DNA of 55,533 bases, from assembly GCA_035556555.1 (NCBI GenBank), contig DATMES010000068.1, positions 1 to 55,533 of the forward strand, written 5' to 3'. The position numbers were made by a program, and so were the translations under genes. Below are positions 25,389 to 34,383 of the stretch, piece after piece. The DNA is from Frankiaceae bacterium. Lineage in GTDB: Bacteria; Actinomycetota; Actinomycetes; BP-191. Every line of letters starts with the position of its first letter. Within the stretch, counting starts at the first letter, position 1. The notes below the pieces were generated by a model, which saw only the letters and a list, made by a program, of their open reading frames with translations, was not told where the DNA came from and made no database searches.

Positions 25389-26479
25389 GCGAGGGCTCCT
25401 TCGGGGGCGGGCAGGGTGAAGCGGATGGCGGTCCCCCCGAGCGGCGAGTCGTCGACCCAGACCCGGCCGCCCATCTGCTCGACCCCCTTGCGGACGATCG
25501 CGAGGCCGATGCCGGTGCCCTCGTAGTCGCCGCGGCCGTGCAGCCGCTGGAACACGTTGAACACCCGTTCGCGATGCCGCGGGTCGATGCCGATGCCGTT
25601 GTCGGCCACCGTGACGAGCCAGTCGGTGCCGATGCGCTCGGCGGACAGCGCGACCTCGGCGGGGACGTCCGCGCGGGCGAACTTGGTGGCGTTGGACAGC
25701 AGGTTGCGCAGCACCTGATGGACGAGCATCCGGTCGGCGCGCACCGAGGGGAGCGGCTCGGTGCGGACGACCCCCGGGTACTCCGCGGCGACGGTCGCGG
25801 CGACCGCGCCGAGGTCGACGTCGACGATCTTCAGGTCGCGGCCCGCGCGGGAGTACGCGAGCAGGTCGTCGATGAGCGAACGCATCCGCGCGCACCCGTC
25901 GACCGCGAACTCGATCCACGTCTTCGCGTCGTCGTCGAGCGCGTCACCGTACCGCCCGGCGAGCAGCTGCACATGGCCCGCGATGACGCGCAGCGGCTCC
26001 GAGAGGTCGTGGGAGGCCACGTACGCGAACTGCGTCAGCTCGTCGTTCGAACGCCGCAGCTCCAGCTCCGCACGGCGGCGGTCGGTCGTGTCGAGCGTCT
26101 GCAGCACGACGTACGGCGCGCCGCCGTCGGGGTCGGGGGAGAGCGCGGCGCTGACGACGACCGAGCGGACCTCGTTGCCGGGGACGTGCCAGCGCTCCTC
26201 GCACTCGTACGCCGCCTGCTCGCCGGCGACCACGGCGGCCATGCCCGCGGCGGCCTCGTCGGTGCGTTCGACCGTCACGAGGTCGCCGAGCGTGCGCCCC
26301 TCGACGCCGCGCGTGGCGCCGACGAGCGCGCCGAACGACGCGTTGGCCCACACGATCCGGCCGCTGGAGGACGTGACGACCATGCCGATCGGCGCGGCGT
26401 CGAGGACGCGCAGCGACAGCTCGACCCGCTTCTCGCCGTCGACGGCGAGGACGGGCGTGACAGGTCGATCGGGCACCAC
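25385..26479 (-). CDS. PAS-domain histidine kinase
   Basis: The soluble 364-residue kinase has an N-terminal PAS domain ([20 protein letters not shown] with WANASF), a HisKA helix with [20 protein letters not shown] and a HATPase domain ([41 protein letters not shown]), all intact. The SHDLSEPL box resembles phytochrome-type kinases, and its partner is the coupled Rcp1-like regulator. No membrane segment or chromophore domain is seen, so the input is cytoplasmic. The gene is divergent from the LppX-like lipoprotein gene. Confidence 0.92.
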   Translation of the reverse strand: MVPDRPVTPVLAVDGEKRVELSLRVLDAAPIGMVVTSSSGRIVWANASFGALVGATRGVEGRTLGDLVTVERTDEAAAGMAAVVAGEQAAYECEERWHVPGNEVRSVVVSAALSPDPDGGAPYVVLQTLDTTDRRRAELELRRSNDELTQFAYVASHDLSEPLRVIAGHVQLLAGRYGDALDDDAKTWIEFAVDGCARMRSLIDDLLAYSRAGRDLKIVDVDLGAVAATVAAEYPGVVRTEPLPSVRADRMLVHQVLRNLLSNATKFARADVPAEVALSAERIGTDWLVTVADNGIGIDPRHRERVFNVFQRLHGRGDYEGTGIGLAIVRKGVEQMGGRVWVDDSPLGGTAIRFTLPAPEGALA

Positions 26480-26532
26480 TGGCTCACCAACCCCCGTAGG
26501 CGTGTCCTGGATTCCGACACTACGCTGGCGGA

Positions 26533-27435
26533 ATGCGCACAGTGGCCGTTCTGGCGGTTCTGTCCCTCGTGCTCGGCGGGTGCGGCGGTTCGCCGGCGGA
26601 TCCGGGTGCGGCGCCCTCGTCCGCGCCCGCCTCGACGAAGCCCGCGGTGACGCAGTCCGACCTCGCGCGGGTCCTTGCCGCGGTCAAGGCGACACGGGCG
26701 AAGAAGACCGCGACGTTCGTGATCAAGGGGACGACCAGCCTCGCGGGTGGCGGCTCCGTCACCGTGCGGCGCGACGGGAAGTACGACCTCGCCGCGAAGC
26801 GCTCCTTCGTCGAGCAGACGATGACCGAGAGCCCGGCCGGCCTGCTGTCCCAGCTCGTCGGCAAGGACGTGAAGCCGGGTGACCTGGACAGCCGCTCGTA
26901 CGTCACGACGAACGGCGGCTACCTGCAGATGCCCGGCTGGCCGGAGCCGGCCCACGCGAAGTGGCTGCGCTTCACCGCCGCCGAGGTCGAGCGCATGACC
27001 GACGTGTCGGTCGACGTCGAGTCGTCGATCTTCCCGGCCGGTGTGTCGATGCTCGCCGACGCGGAGCGCAGCGCGCATGACGGTGCCGACGAGCCCGCCA
27101 TGGCGCACGTCGTCGTACCCGCGTCGGCGGCATTCCTCGCGTTCCCCTCGTCCTCGACGCGGAGCCTCATCACCGCGGGCGTGGACCCGACGAAGATCAC
27201 CGGGGAGGTCGAGGTCGAGGTCGCTATCCAGGACGGGCTCGTGACGGGCGTGTGGTTCGACGCGCTGCCGGCGTTCGCGAAGGCGTACGAGCAGATCGGA
27301 CAGCCGCGCGTCGCGAAGGCGCTCTCCGAGCTGTCCACGGTCGTGGACCTGCGGGCCCACGGCAGTGCCGCGAAGATCTCGCTGCCGCCGGCCGGGGACG
27401 TCATGACCGACGCGGAGTTCAAGTCGTACTTCTAG
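26533..27435 (+). CDS. LppX/LprAFG-like lipoprotein
   Basis: The 300-residue lipoprotein has the lipobox LGGC with Cys17. The mature domain begins with a helical AAVKATRAKKTATFVIKGTT and continues with beta strands (GSVTVRRDGKYDLAAKRSFV, VVVPASAAFLAFPSSSTRSL, GEVEVEVAIQDGLVTGVWFD), matching the half-barrel pattern of LppX_LprAFG proteins. Those proteins carry lipids or triacylglycerol across the cell envelope in mycobacteria. TACGCT (26521-26526) lies six bases before the ATG, so the mRNA should be leaderless. Confidence 0.75.
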   Translation: MRTVAVLAVLSLVLGGCGGSPADPGAAPSSAPASTKPAVTQSDLARVLAAVKATRAKKTATFVIKGTTSLAGGGSVTVRRDGKYDLAAKRSFVEQTMTESPAGLLSQLVGKDVKPGDLDSRSYVTTNGGYLQMPGWPEPAHAKWLRFTAAEVERMTDVSVDVESSIFPAGVSMLADAERSAHDGADEPAMAHVVVPASAAFLAFPSSSTRSLITAGVDPTKITGEVEVEVAIQDGLVTGVWFDALPAFAKAYEQIGQPRVAKALSELSTVVDLRAHGSAAKISLPPAGDVMTDAEFKSYF

Positions 27436-27445
27436 GGTGCCGCCG

Positions 27446-27526
27446 CCGGAAGTTACCGGTGAGTACGGACTGGCGGCCGTGCTCAGGCGGTGACTCCGGC
27501 GGTCCGTACCCACCGGTAACTTCCGG
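27446..27526. repeat. 81-bp palindrome between convergent genes
   Basis: A 25-bp arm (27446-27470, beginning CCGGAAGTTACCGGTG) pairs with 27502-27526 at 24 of 25 positions around a 31-base loop. It differs in sequence from the GATCTTGG palindromes. Its position between the lipoprotein and ABC transporter stops suits a bidirectional terminator, but the length and near-identity also suit a mobile palindrome. Confidence 0.7.
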
Positions 27527-27547
27527 GAGCCGGCGGGTCCGCGGCGG

Positions 27548-29290
27548 CTAGGACTCGGACATCCAGGAGGCCCAGAGGCCGGCGTACGAGCCGCGCGCCG
27601 CGAGCAGCTCGTCGTGACTGCCGAGCTCGCTGACCCGCCCGTCCTCCACGACCGCGACGCGGTCGGCGTCGTGCGCGGTGTGCAGCCGGTGTGCGATCGC
27701 GACGACCGTACGGCCCTTCAGCACGGCGCCGAGCGAACGTTCGAGGTGCCGCGCCGCGCGCGGGTCGAGCAGTGACGTCGCCTCGTCGAGCACGAGCGTG
27801 TGCGGGTCCACGAGGACCAGCCGCGCGAGCGCGAGCTGCTGGGCCTGCGCGGGCGTGAGGGTGTGCCCGCCGGACCCGACCTTCGTGTCCAGCCCTTCCG
27901 GGAGCCCCGTCGCCCAGTCGAGCGCGTCGACCGCCTCCAGCGCGGACCGCAGGGTCGATTGCGGCGCGTCGGGTGCCGCCAGCCGCAGGTTCTCCGCGAG
28001 CGTCCCCACGAACACGTGGTGCTCCTGCGTCACGAGCGCGACCTCGGTGCGCAGGCGTTCGAGCGGCAGCTCGAGCAGCGGTACGCCGCCCACCGCGACC
28101 CGCCCCGTACGCGGCCCGTGGATGCCCGCGAGCAGCCGCCCGATGGTGGACTTCCCGGCGCCGCTGGGACCGACGACGGCGAGGCGTTCGCCGGGCCGTA
28201 CGGCGAGGTCGACGCCGTGCAGCACGTCGCGCCCGTCGACGTACGCGAAGCGCACGTCCTCGACGTCGAGCCGCTCGTCCTCGGGCAGCGCGCCGGTCGG
28301 CTCGCGGTCGTCCGGTACGGCGGCCACGCCGACCAGCCGCGCCAGTGACGCCGCGCCGATCTGCAGCTCGTCGAGCCAGCCGAGCAGGCGGTCGAGCGGG
28401 TCCAGGAGCTGCTGCACGTACAGCGTCACCGCGGTCACCTGCGCGAGCGACGCGTCGCCACGGGAGTACAGCCACCCGCCGTACAGGAGCACCGCGACGA
28501 CCGGCAGCACGAACGACAGGTCCACGACGGGGAACCACCTGCTGCGCAGGCGGAGCGTGTAGATCTCGGCGTCGTACGCACCCTTCAGGTCGCGGTCCGT
28601 ACGGTCGATGCGCCGCTGCTGCAGCCCCAGCGCCTCGCTCGTCCGCGCGCCCTCGGTCGTCTCGGCGACGCCGGACGTGAGGATCGACCACTGCGCGCGT
28701 TCGCGCAGGTAGCCGGCGGGCGCGCGGCGCAGGTACCAGCGCGTCGAGAGCCACAGCGGCGGCACCGCGACGAGACCGGCGAGCGCCACCTGCGGCGCCA
28801 CGACGAACGCCGCGACGATCGTCAGCACCGACGTCGTCCCCGCGACGACGACCTCCGGTACGGCGTCGCGGATCGTGCGCGACAGCGTGTCCACGTCGGC
28901 GGTCATGCGGGTCAGCAGGTCGCCGGAGCCCGCCGACTCGACGGTCGAGAGCGGCAGCGCGACGACGCGCGAGAGGAAGTCCTCGCGCAGCTCCGCGAAC
29001 ACCTCCTCGGCGAGCACCAGCGACACCAGCCGGGAGACGCGCGTGAGGATCGTCTGCAGGATCACCGATGCCGCGAGCAACGCCGCGAGGGTGTCGATGC
29101 GCCCGCGCGTCGAGCCGTGCGTGACCGCCTCGACCATTCGGCCGAGCAGCGGCGGTCCGGCGAGGCCCGCGATGGCGGCGGCGGCGTAGAGGACGACGGT
29201 CAGAAGCACGCGGCGCGGGTGGCGGCGGATCAGCGCGCGGGCGTACGCGCGGACCTCGCGCGACCCCGCGACGGGGAGGAGGACGTTCAT
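27548..29290 (-). CDS. ABC exporter subunit with intact ATPase motifs but degenerate signature
   Basis: The 580-residue fused TMD-NBD protein has six membrane spans (residues about 25-310). The NBD has Walker A GPSGAGKST, Q-loop VTQEHH, Walker B TLVLDEATSLLD with its Glu, and the H-loop AIAHRLH. The signature LSGGQ is replaced by LTPAQ. In ABC dimers the signature of one NBD completes the ATP site of the other, so this protein supplies the catalytic half-site to the partner encoded upstream (29334-31010), which has a canonical LSGGQ. Gap to that gene is 43 bp. The substrate is unknown; it belongs to the lipid/drug exporter family. Confidence 0.9.
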   Translation of the reverse strand: MNVLLPVAGSREVRAYARALIRRHPRRVLLTVVLYAAAAIAGLAGPPLLGRMVEAVTHGSTRGRIDTLAALLAASVILQTILTRVSRLVSLVLAEEVFAELREDFLSRVVALPLSTVESAGSGDLLTRMTADVDTLSRTIRDAVPEVVVAGTTSVLTIVAAFVVAPQVALAGLVAVPPLWLSTRWYLRRAPAGYLRERAQWSILTSGVAETTEGARTSEALGLQQRRIDRTDRDLKGAYDAEIYTLRLRSRWFPVVDLSFVLPVVAVLLYGGWLYSRGDASLAQVTAVTLYVQQLLDPLDRLLGWLDELQIGAASLARLVGVAAVPDDREPTGALPEDERLDVEDVRFAYVDGRDVLHGVDLAVRPGERLAVVGPSGAGKSTIGRLLAGIHGPRTGRVAVGGVPLLELPLERLRTEVALVTQEHHVFVGTLAENLRLAAPDAPQSTLRSALEAVDALDWATGLPEGLDTKVGSGGHTLTPAQAQQLALARLVLVDPHTLVLDEATSLLDPRAARHLERSLGAVLKGRTVVAIAHRLHTAHDADRVAVVEDGRVSELGSHDELLAARGSYAGLWASWMSES

Positions 29291-29333
29291 TCGGGGGCCC
29301 CGCGGGCCCGCGAAGCGGGGTCGTGGGGTGTTC

Positions 29334-31010
29334 TCATGCCTCGCCTCGCGTCACGACGTTGCGGTAGCGCTCGGAGGAGGCGAGGAGCGTTCGGTGCGTC
29401 CCCGTCGCGACGACCCGCCCCTCGTCGAGCAGCGCCACGACGTCGGCGCGGTCGAGGAGCAGCGGCGACGTCGTGCAGACGACGGTCGCGCGGCCCGCGC
29501 GGGCGAGCTTGAGCCGGTCGGCGATGCGCGCCTCGGTGTGCGCGTCCACCGCCGACGTCGGCTCGTCCAGCACGAGCACGTCGGGCTCCGCGGCGAGCGC
29601 CCGCGCGAGCACGAGGCGTTGCCGCTGGCCGCCCGAGAGCGAGCGCCCGCGCTCCTCGACCTCCGCGTCGAGCCCGCCGGGCAGCGCCTCGACGACGTCC
29701 GTGGCGGCAGCCGCCTCGACGTAGGTCATGTCGACGACCTCGTCGCGCAGCGGGCCCGTGAACAGCAGCGGGTTCTTGTCCGCGACGAGCACGCGCCGGC
29801 GCACGGTCGCAAGCGGAAGTGCCGACAGCGGCACCGTGCCGAGCGTGACGTCGGCGTCGACCCAGCGGCCGAGCCGGTCGGCGAGCGCGGTGGCGTCGTC
29901 CGGCTCCGCGCTGACGACCGCGGTCACCAGCCCGGGCTCCACGGTGAGCCCCGAGGAGACGTCGTGCAGCGGTACGCCGGGCGGCGGCTCAGGGACCGGG
30001 GAGGCGGGGTCGGTCAGCACCGGCGAGAGGACGAGCACGGTGACGAGCCGCCGCGCCGCGACGAACGCGCGCGTCACCTTGTCCAGCGCCTCGGTGACGG
30101 TCCGCAGCGGCGTGATGAGGAAGGCGGCGTACCCGTAGAACGCCACCAGCTCACCCGGCGTGATCCGCCCCGACAGCGCGAACCGCGCGCCGAGCCACGT
30201 CACCACGACGACGAACGTCCCTGGCACCAGCACCTGCGCGGCGTCGAGGATCGACTGCGTCCGCGCGACCTGGACGCCGGCGCCGCGGACGCGCTGCGAC
30301 TCCTCGCGGTACCGCGCGACGAACGCGTCCTCGCCGCCGATGCCGCGCAGCACGCGCAACCCCGCGACGGTGTCGGCACCGAGGCCGGTGAGGTCGCCGA
30401 CGGCCTCGCGCTGGGTGCCCTGCCGCGCGTGCAGCGGCCGCAGGATCGGGCCGAGCAGCAGCGTGAACGCCGGCACGCCCACGATGACGACGAGGCCGAG
30501 CGCGGTCGACGCGCGGAGCAGCAGGACCGCGACGAGCGCGAACGACACCGCCGCGCCCGCGCCGCGGGCCGTGATGTCGAGCGCCCGCGCGATCGCGACG
30601 CAGTCGGTGGCGCCGATGCTGACGACCTCGCCGGTGCTCGCCTGCTTGCCGAGCGAGGCGCCGAGTCGTACGACGTGCCGGATCAGCCACTGCTCCGTAC
30701 GGAAGCAGGCGATCATCCAGTTCGTGACGGCGAACCGGTGCCGCGCGACGCCCGCGACCGCCTGCAGCAGGCCGACGCCGAGGAGGACGAGCGCCCAGGC
30801 CAGCAGCGCGCCGTCGTCCCTGTCGGTGAGGCCCTCGTCGATGGCGCGGCCGACGACGTACGGCAGCAGCGCCTGGCAGCCCATCCAGACGACGCCGAAG
30901 ACGACGCCGCCGGCGATGGTGGGCCACTGGAGCCGCAGCACCCGGAGGAGGAAGCGCCCAGGCGACCGCAGGTCGGGGACCCCGGGGTCCGCCATGGGCA
31001 GGGCGCGCAT
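29334..31010 (-). CDS. ABC exporter subunit lacking Walker A, partner of the downstream subunit
   Basis: The product has about 558 residues from ATG 31010 (ATG 30995 is an alternative): TMD followed by NBD. The NBD keeps the signature RSLSGGQRQRL and Walker B VLVLDEPTSAVD. Where Walker A should be it reads VVSAEPDDATAL without any GxxGxGK, and the H-loop His is missing (VVCTTSPLLL). It cannot bind ATP in the usual way. It supplies LSGGQ to the ATP site of the downstream subunit, so the predicted heterodimer has one complete and one fully dead site. It is the first gene of a two-gene operon. Confidence 0.88.
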   Translation of the reverse strand: MRALPMADPGVPDLRSPGRFLLRVLRLQWPTIAGGVVFGVVWMGCQALLPYVVGRAIDEGLTDRDDGALLAWALVLLGVGLLQAVAGVARHRFAVTNWMIACFRTEQWLIRHVVRLGASLGKQASTGEVVSIGATDCVAIARALDITARGAGAAVSFALVAVLLLRASTALGLVVIVGVPAFTLLLGPILRPLHARQGTQREAVGDLTGLGADTVAGLRVLRGIGGEDAFVARYREESQRVRGAGVQVARTQSILDAAQVLVPGTFVVVVTWLGARFALSGRITPGELVAFYGYAAFLITPLRTVTEALDKVTRAFVAARRLVTVLVLSPVLTDPASPVPEPPPGVPLHDVSSGLTVEPGLVTAVVSAEPDDATALADRLGRWVDADVTLGTVPLSALPLATVRRRVLVADKNPLLFTGPLRDEVVDMTYVEAAAATDVVEALPGGLDAEVEERGRSLSGGQRQRLVLARALAAEPDVLVLDEPTSAVDAHTEARIADRLKLARAGRATVVCTTSPLLLDRADVVALLDEGRVVATGTHRTLLASSERYRNVVTRGEA

Positions 31011-31112
31011 CGGCACCAACGTATGCCAACGGCGTACGCACCGCCCGCGAGTTTTCCCGGAGGCAGCCCTGGCCGTCCGCGCCGCTCCGGGAGCTCGTTC
31101 CTTGCCGGTCAC

Positions 31113-31149
31113 CCGCCGGTCTCGCGCGTGGTGATCTTCAAAGAACGGG
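31113..31149. repeat. Core segment of the composite repeat, copy 3
   Basis: The core CGGTCTCGCGCGTGGTGATC and TTCAAAGAACGGG matches the cores of the elements at 8298-8577 and 42110-42313. The 26-bp arms were not found around it, so this copy is partial. It lies upstream of the ABC exporter operon. Confidence 0.65.
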
Positions 31150-31180
31150 TGCACGGCCGGCGCCAGGGGCGAGGGACAGC

Positions 31181-31218
31181 ACGAAGGGCGGGCACCGGCT
31201 GGGGTGCCCGCCCTTCGT
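31181..31218 (-). terminator. 16-bp perfect hairpin after the trypsin-like gene
   Basis: ACGAAGGGCGGGCACC (31181-31196) pairs exactly with 31203-31218 over a six-base loop. It begins 10 bp beyond the stop of the minus-strand protease gene and is its likely terminator. Confidence 0.65.
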
Positions 31219-31228
31219 CAGTGCCTGG

Positions 31229-31999
31229 CTAGACGCCTGAGTGCTGCGTGATGAACGACCGGATGTCCGGGTTGTTGACCTCGCTGTAGACGCCGGGGAA
31301 CTTCGGCAGGCCACAGCCGGTGCCGTAGCTCACGACGCCGATCTGGATGCGCGGCGAGCCGTTCCAGAACAGCGGGCCACCGGAGTCGCCCTGGCACGAG
31401 TCCTTCGCGATCTCCTCGGCGCAGACGCCGGTCGGGCCGTGGAAGCCGAAGTTGGTCTGGCCGCACTGGCCGTCGCTGATGACCTTGAGGTCGACGAAGC
31501 GCATCTGGTTGGTAGCGGTCAGGCCGAGCGTGCCGGTCTGGTCGCCCCAGCCGGTGACGCGGACGACGGTGCCGGGGGTCTCGAGGTTCTCGTTCGACGC
31601 GGTGGCGAGCTGGATCGCCGGCGACGTGGTCGGGGTGGCGAGACGGATCAGCGCGACGTCCCAGCCGTTGCCGTCGTACTTCGGGTGCACGAAGATCGCG
31701 GACGCCGTGATGACCTGGCCCTTGCTGGTGTCGCCCAGGTTGGTGCGGCCGGTGACGACGCGGACGCCGCTCGGCTTCTTCACCTCGTCGACCATGCAGT
31801 GGGCCGCGGTGAGCACCCAGCCGCTGGAGATGACGGAGCCGCCGCAGTACTGGAAGCCGCTGGCGTCCGTGATGGCGGCCATGAACGGGTACGCGCCCTC
31901 AGGGGCCGGCGAGCCGTTCACGATGGCGTTCGAGGGGGTCACGGTCACGGCCATGGTGCCCGCGGCCGCGGCGGCGACGATCAGGTGGCGCAGACGCAT
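31229..31999 (-). CDS. Secreted trypsin-like serine protease (S1)
   Basis: The 256-residue product starts at ATG 31999, with AAAGGACG upstream. A signal peptide ends near PSNA and the mature enzyme begins IVNGSPAPEG, so the propeptide is minimal or absent. The catalytic triad is His in VLTAAHC, Asp in WDVALIRL and Ser in CQGDSGGPL. The Asp six residues before the catalytic Ser (DSCQGDS) predicts trypsin-like Lys/Arg preference. Six Cys residues fit three disulfides. It should be an extracellular protease. The gene is divergent from the M48-like membrane protein. Confidence 0.95.
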   Translation of the reverse strand: MRLRHLIVAAAAAGTMAVTVTPSNAIVNGSPAPEGAYPFMAAITDASGFQYCGGSVISSGWVLTAAHCMVDEVKKPSGVRVVTGRTNLGDTSKGQVITASAIFVHPKYDGNGWDVALIRLATPTTSPAIQLATASNENLETPGTVVRVTGWGDQTGTLGLTATNQMRFVDLKVISDGQCGQTNFGFHGPTGVCAEEIAKDSCQGDSGGPLFWNGSPRIQIGVVSYGTGCGLPKFPGVYSEVNNPDIRSFITQHSGV

Positions 32000-32087
32000 G
32001 AGGCGTCCTTTCGCTCGATTGGTAGGGACGACGCGCGGAGGCTGGGTCATCCGCTCATAACGGGGCATACCCAGTCGCTGCTACAAC

Positions 32088-33527
32088 ATGCGCATGCCCG
32101 AGATGGCCGCCTATGCCCCGGTACCGGGTCCGGTAAACCGCGAGAGCTTCCTCGACGCGCAGAGTCGCCACCGCCGCGCGTCGTGGCGTTTCACGGCGCT
32201 GTCCGCGCTCGCGATCGGGCTCATGGGCATCCCCTTGAGCGCGGTGATCTCGCCGCTGCTGTACGCCGCCGCCATGCTCGCTGTCGATCTGGTCAACCTC
32301 GTCGTCGCGATGCCCGACCCTCTCGCCGCGCTCGCGTCCGACTCGGGCTCGTCCGCGCCGCTGCCGCCGGAGACGATCGCGCTGATCGGGGCGGCGATCG
32401 TCGTCCCCGGCTCGGTCGTCCTGCTGCTGGCCTGGCTCGGCGTACGGCGGCTGTTCAAGCGCGCGGGCAGCGGCGCGACGGTGCTGGCGCTCGGCGCGCG
32501 GCCGCCGGGGGAGTCGCTGGAGGAGCAGCAAGTCGTCAACGTCGTCGGCGAGATGGCCGCCGCAGCCGGCGTACCCGCCCCCAAGGTCATGCTGCTCGAC
32601 TCGCCCGTCGCCAACGCCGCCGCCGTGGGCTCGCGCATGGACAACTGCACGGTGGTCGTCACGACCGGTCTGCTCGAGTCGCTCGACCGCGCGGAGACGC
32701 AGGCGGTCGTGGCGCACGTCGTCGCCTCCGTCGGCAACGGCGACCTGCGCATCGGCGCGACGCTGTCGTCGGTGTTCGCGACGCTCGGGTTGGTCGGCTC
32801 TGTACTCCGCGCACCGAGCGAGGGCAGGCCGCGCGTGACGCTGCGGCGGCTGCTGCGGTACGCGTTCGGCAGGCGCGGCGCCGACGACGCCGCGGCCCTC
32901 ACCGAGGTGCTCGCGCAGGCCACCACCGAGGACCCCGACCACGGCGAGAAGGAGCCGGGCGGCTTCAAGTCGATGGTGCTGCTGCCGTTCGTCGTGGCGG
33001 GGATGGCGTTCCAGCTGACGGCGATGATCTTCGGCTTCCTCGTCGTGAACCCGCTGCTGCGCAGGGCCTGGCGCGCGCGGCGGCACCTCGCCGACGCGAC
33101 CGCCGTACGGCTCACCCGCGACCCCGGCGCGCTGGCGCGCGGGCTCGTCGCGCTGGGGACGTCGGGCGGGGTCGTACCGGGCACCGAGTGGGCCGCGCAC
33201 CTCTTCGCCGCGGGCGCGGCGGACCCCAACGCGGGCAACGACGGCACGCGGCCGATGCCGACGTTCCAGCCGAAGCTCGCCGACCGGGTCGCGCGGCTGC
33301 GCGGGCTCGGCGCGGACGTCCCCGAGGTCGGGCACGCGCAGACGCCCGCACAGCGCCGGATCCTCGCGGTCGTGCTGCTCGTGTCCAGCCCGTGCTGGCT
33401 GTCGTTCGTCGGGCTGATGATCGGCGCGGCGCTGCTGCTGACGGGCGTGAGCCTGATGATCGACTCGCTGTTCCTGGCTCCTATGGTGGCGTTGGCGCAC
33501 GTGGCGCTGCGGGGGCTGGCGGGGTAG
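32088..33527 (+). CDS. M48 (HtpX-like) membrane protein with destroyed zinc site
   Basis: The 479-residue protein has two N-terminal spans, an M48-like domain and two spans near the C-terminus. Family landmarks are PKVMLLDSPVANAAAVGSRM and VVVTTGLLESLDRAETQAVV. The metal motif HExxH reads HVVAS (VVAHVVASVGNGD), and the later Glu of the E-x-x-AD motif is absent (RRHLADATAV). All three zinc ligands appear lost or changed apart from the first His, so it should be a pseudopeptidase. It may bind or present membrane substrates. ATG 32088 or 32094 can start it. Its end overlaps the EamA gene by 47 bp. Confidence 0.8.
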   Translation: MRMPEMAAYAPVPGPVNRESFLDAQSRHRRASWRFTALSALAIGLMGIPLSAVISPLLYAAAMLAVDLVNLVVAMPDPLAALASDSGSSAPLPPETIALIGAAIVVPGSVVLLLAWLGVRRLFKRAGSGATVLALGARPPGESLEEQQVVNVVGEMAAAAGVPAPKVMLLDSPVANAAAVGSRMDNCTVVVTTGLLESLDRAETQAVVAHVVASVGNGDLRIGATLSSVFATLGLVGSVLRAPSEGRPRVTLRRLLRYAFGRRGADDAAALTEVLAQATTEDPDHGEKEPGGFKSMVLLPFVVAGMAFQLTAMIFGFLVVNPLLRRAWRARRHLADATAVRLTRDPGALARGLVALGTSGGVVPGTEWAAHLFAAGAADPNAGNDGTRPMPTFQPKLADRVARLRGLGADVPEVGHAQTPAQRRILAVVLLVSSPCWLSFVGLMIGAALLLTGVSLMIDSLFLAPMVALAHVALRGLAG

Positions 33528-34383
33528 GCGTCAGCGCGACGACCACGGCAGCCGCGACGACGAGCGCGCCGCCCACGAGCTGCAACGGCCTGATGCGCTC
33601 GCCCAGCGCGACTGCCGCCAGCGCCACCGCCACGAACGCCTCCAGCGTCATGACGACCGCCGCCGCGCCCGCCGCGAGGTGCGCGAGCGCGGTGTAGAGC
33701 AGCGCGAACGCCACCGCCGTCGCGACGCCGTTGACCGCGAGCAGCGGCAGGTCCGAGGCGGGCACGCCGGCCTTGCCGGTGAACAGCCCGACGGTGACGA
33801 GCGCGAGCGAGGCGCCGGTGGCGACGTACGCGCCGACGACGGCTGGCGGGCTCCTCGGCACGAGCCGCTGCGACAGCAGCATGTAGCAGGCGAACGACCC
33901 CGCCGCCGCGAGCGAGAACGCGACGCCCGCCGGCGAGATCGAGACGCGGTCGCCGGTGACGACGATGAGCACGACGCCGACCGTGGACAGCACGACGACG
34001 GCGAACGTCACCAGCCGCGGCGGCCGCAGCCGCAGCGCGACCTCGAGCAGCGTGACGATCGCCGGGTACGCGTAGAACAGCAGCGACACCGCGGCGGCGC
34101 TGCCGCGGCCGAGCGCGAGGTAGAACAGCGCGGCCTCGCCGGCGTAGCCGATCGCGCCGAGGAGCAGCGCGCGTACGCGCTCGCCGCGAACAGGCAGCAG
34201 CGGCGCGCGGCGGACGGCGAGGAAGAGGAGCAGCGCCAGCCCCGCGATGCCGAAGCGCACGCCGAGCGCGGCGGTGACGGGCAGCCCGCTCTTGGCGAGG
34301 CTGCGCTGCACGACGATCGTGACGCCGAACGCGGTCGCGCTGCCGACCGCCGCGAGCACACCGGTGTCGAACCGCGCCCTCAC
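33481..34383 (-). CDS. EamA/DMT-family transporter
   Basis: The 300-residue protein has ten predicted membrane helices in two EamA repeats (TGVLAAVGSATAFGVTIVVQ ... LFYAYPAIVTLLEVAL; PAGVAFSLAAAGSFACYMLL ... LEAFVAVALAAVALGERIRP). The GERI/LQLVGGALV ending of each repeat is typical. Members export amino acids, nucleosides or other metabolites. GTG 34383 overlaps the stop of the PIG-L gene as GTGA, so the two are translationally coupled. The reading frame continues open upstream across the PIG-L gene, but that part is only its shadow. Confidence 0.85.
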   Translation of the reverse strand: MRARFDTGVLAAVGSATAFGVTIVVQRSLAKSGLPVTAALGVRFGIAGLALLLFLAVRRAPLLPVRGERVRALLLGAIGYAGEAALFYLALGRGSAAAVSLLFYAYPAIVTLLEVALRLRPPRLVTFAVVVLSTVGVVLIVVTGDRVSISPAGVAFSLAAAGSFACYMLLSQRLVPRSPPAVVGAYVATGASLALVTVGLFTGKAGVPASDLPLLAVNGVATAVAFALLYTALAHLAAGAAAVVMTLEAFVAVALAAVALGERIRPLQLVGGALVVAAAVVVALTPTPPAPAAPRAPTPP

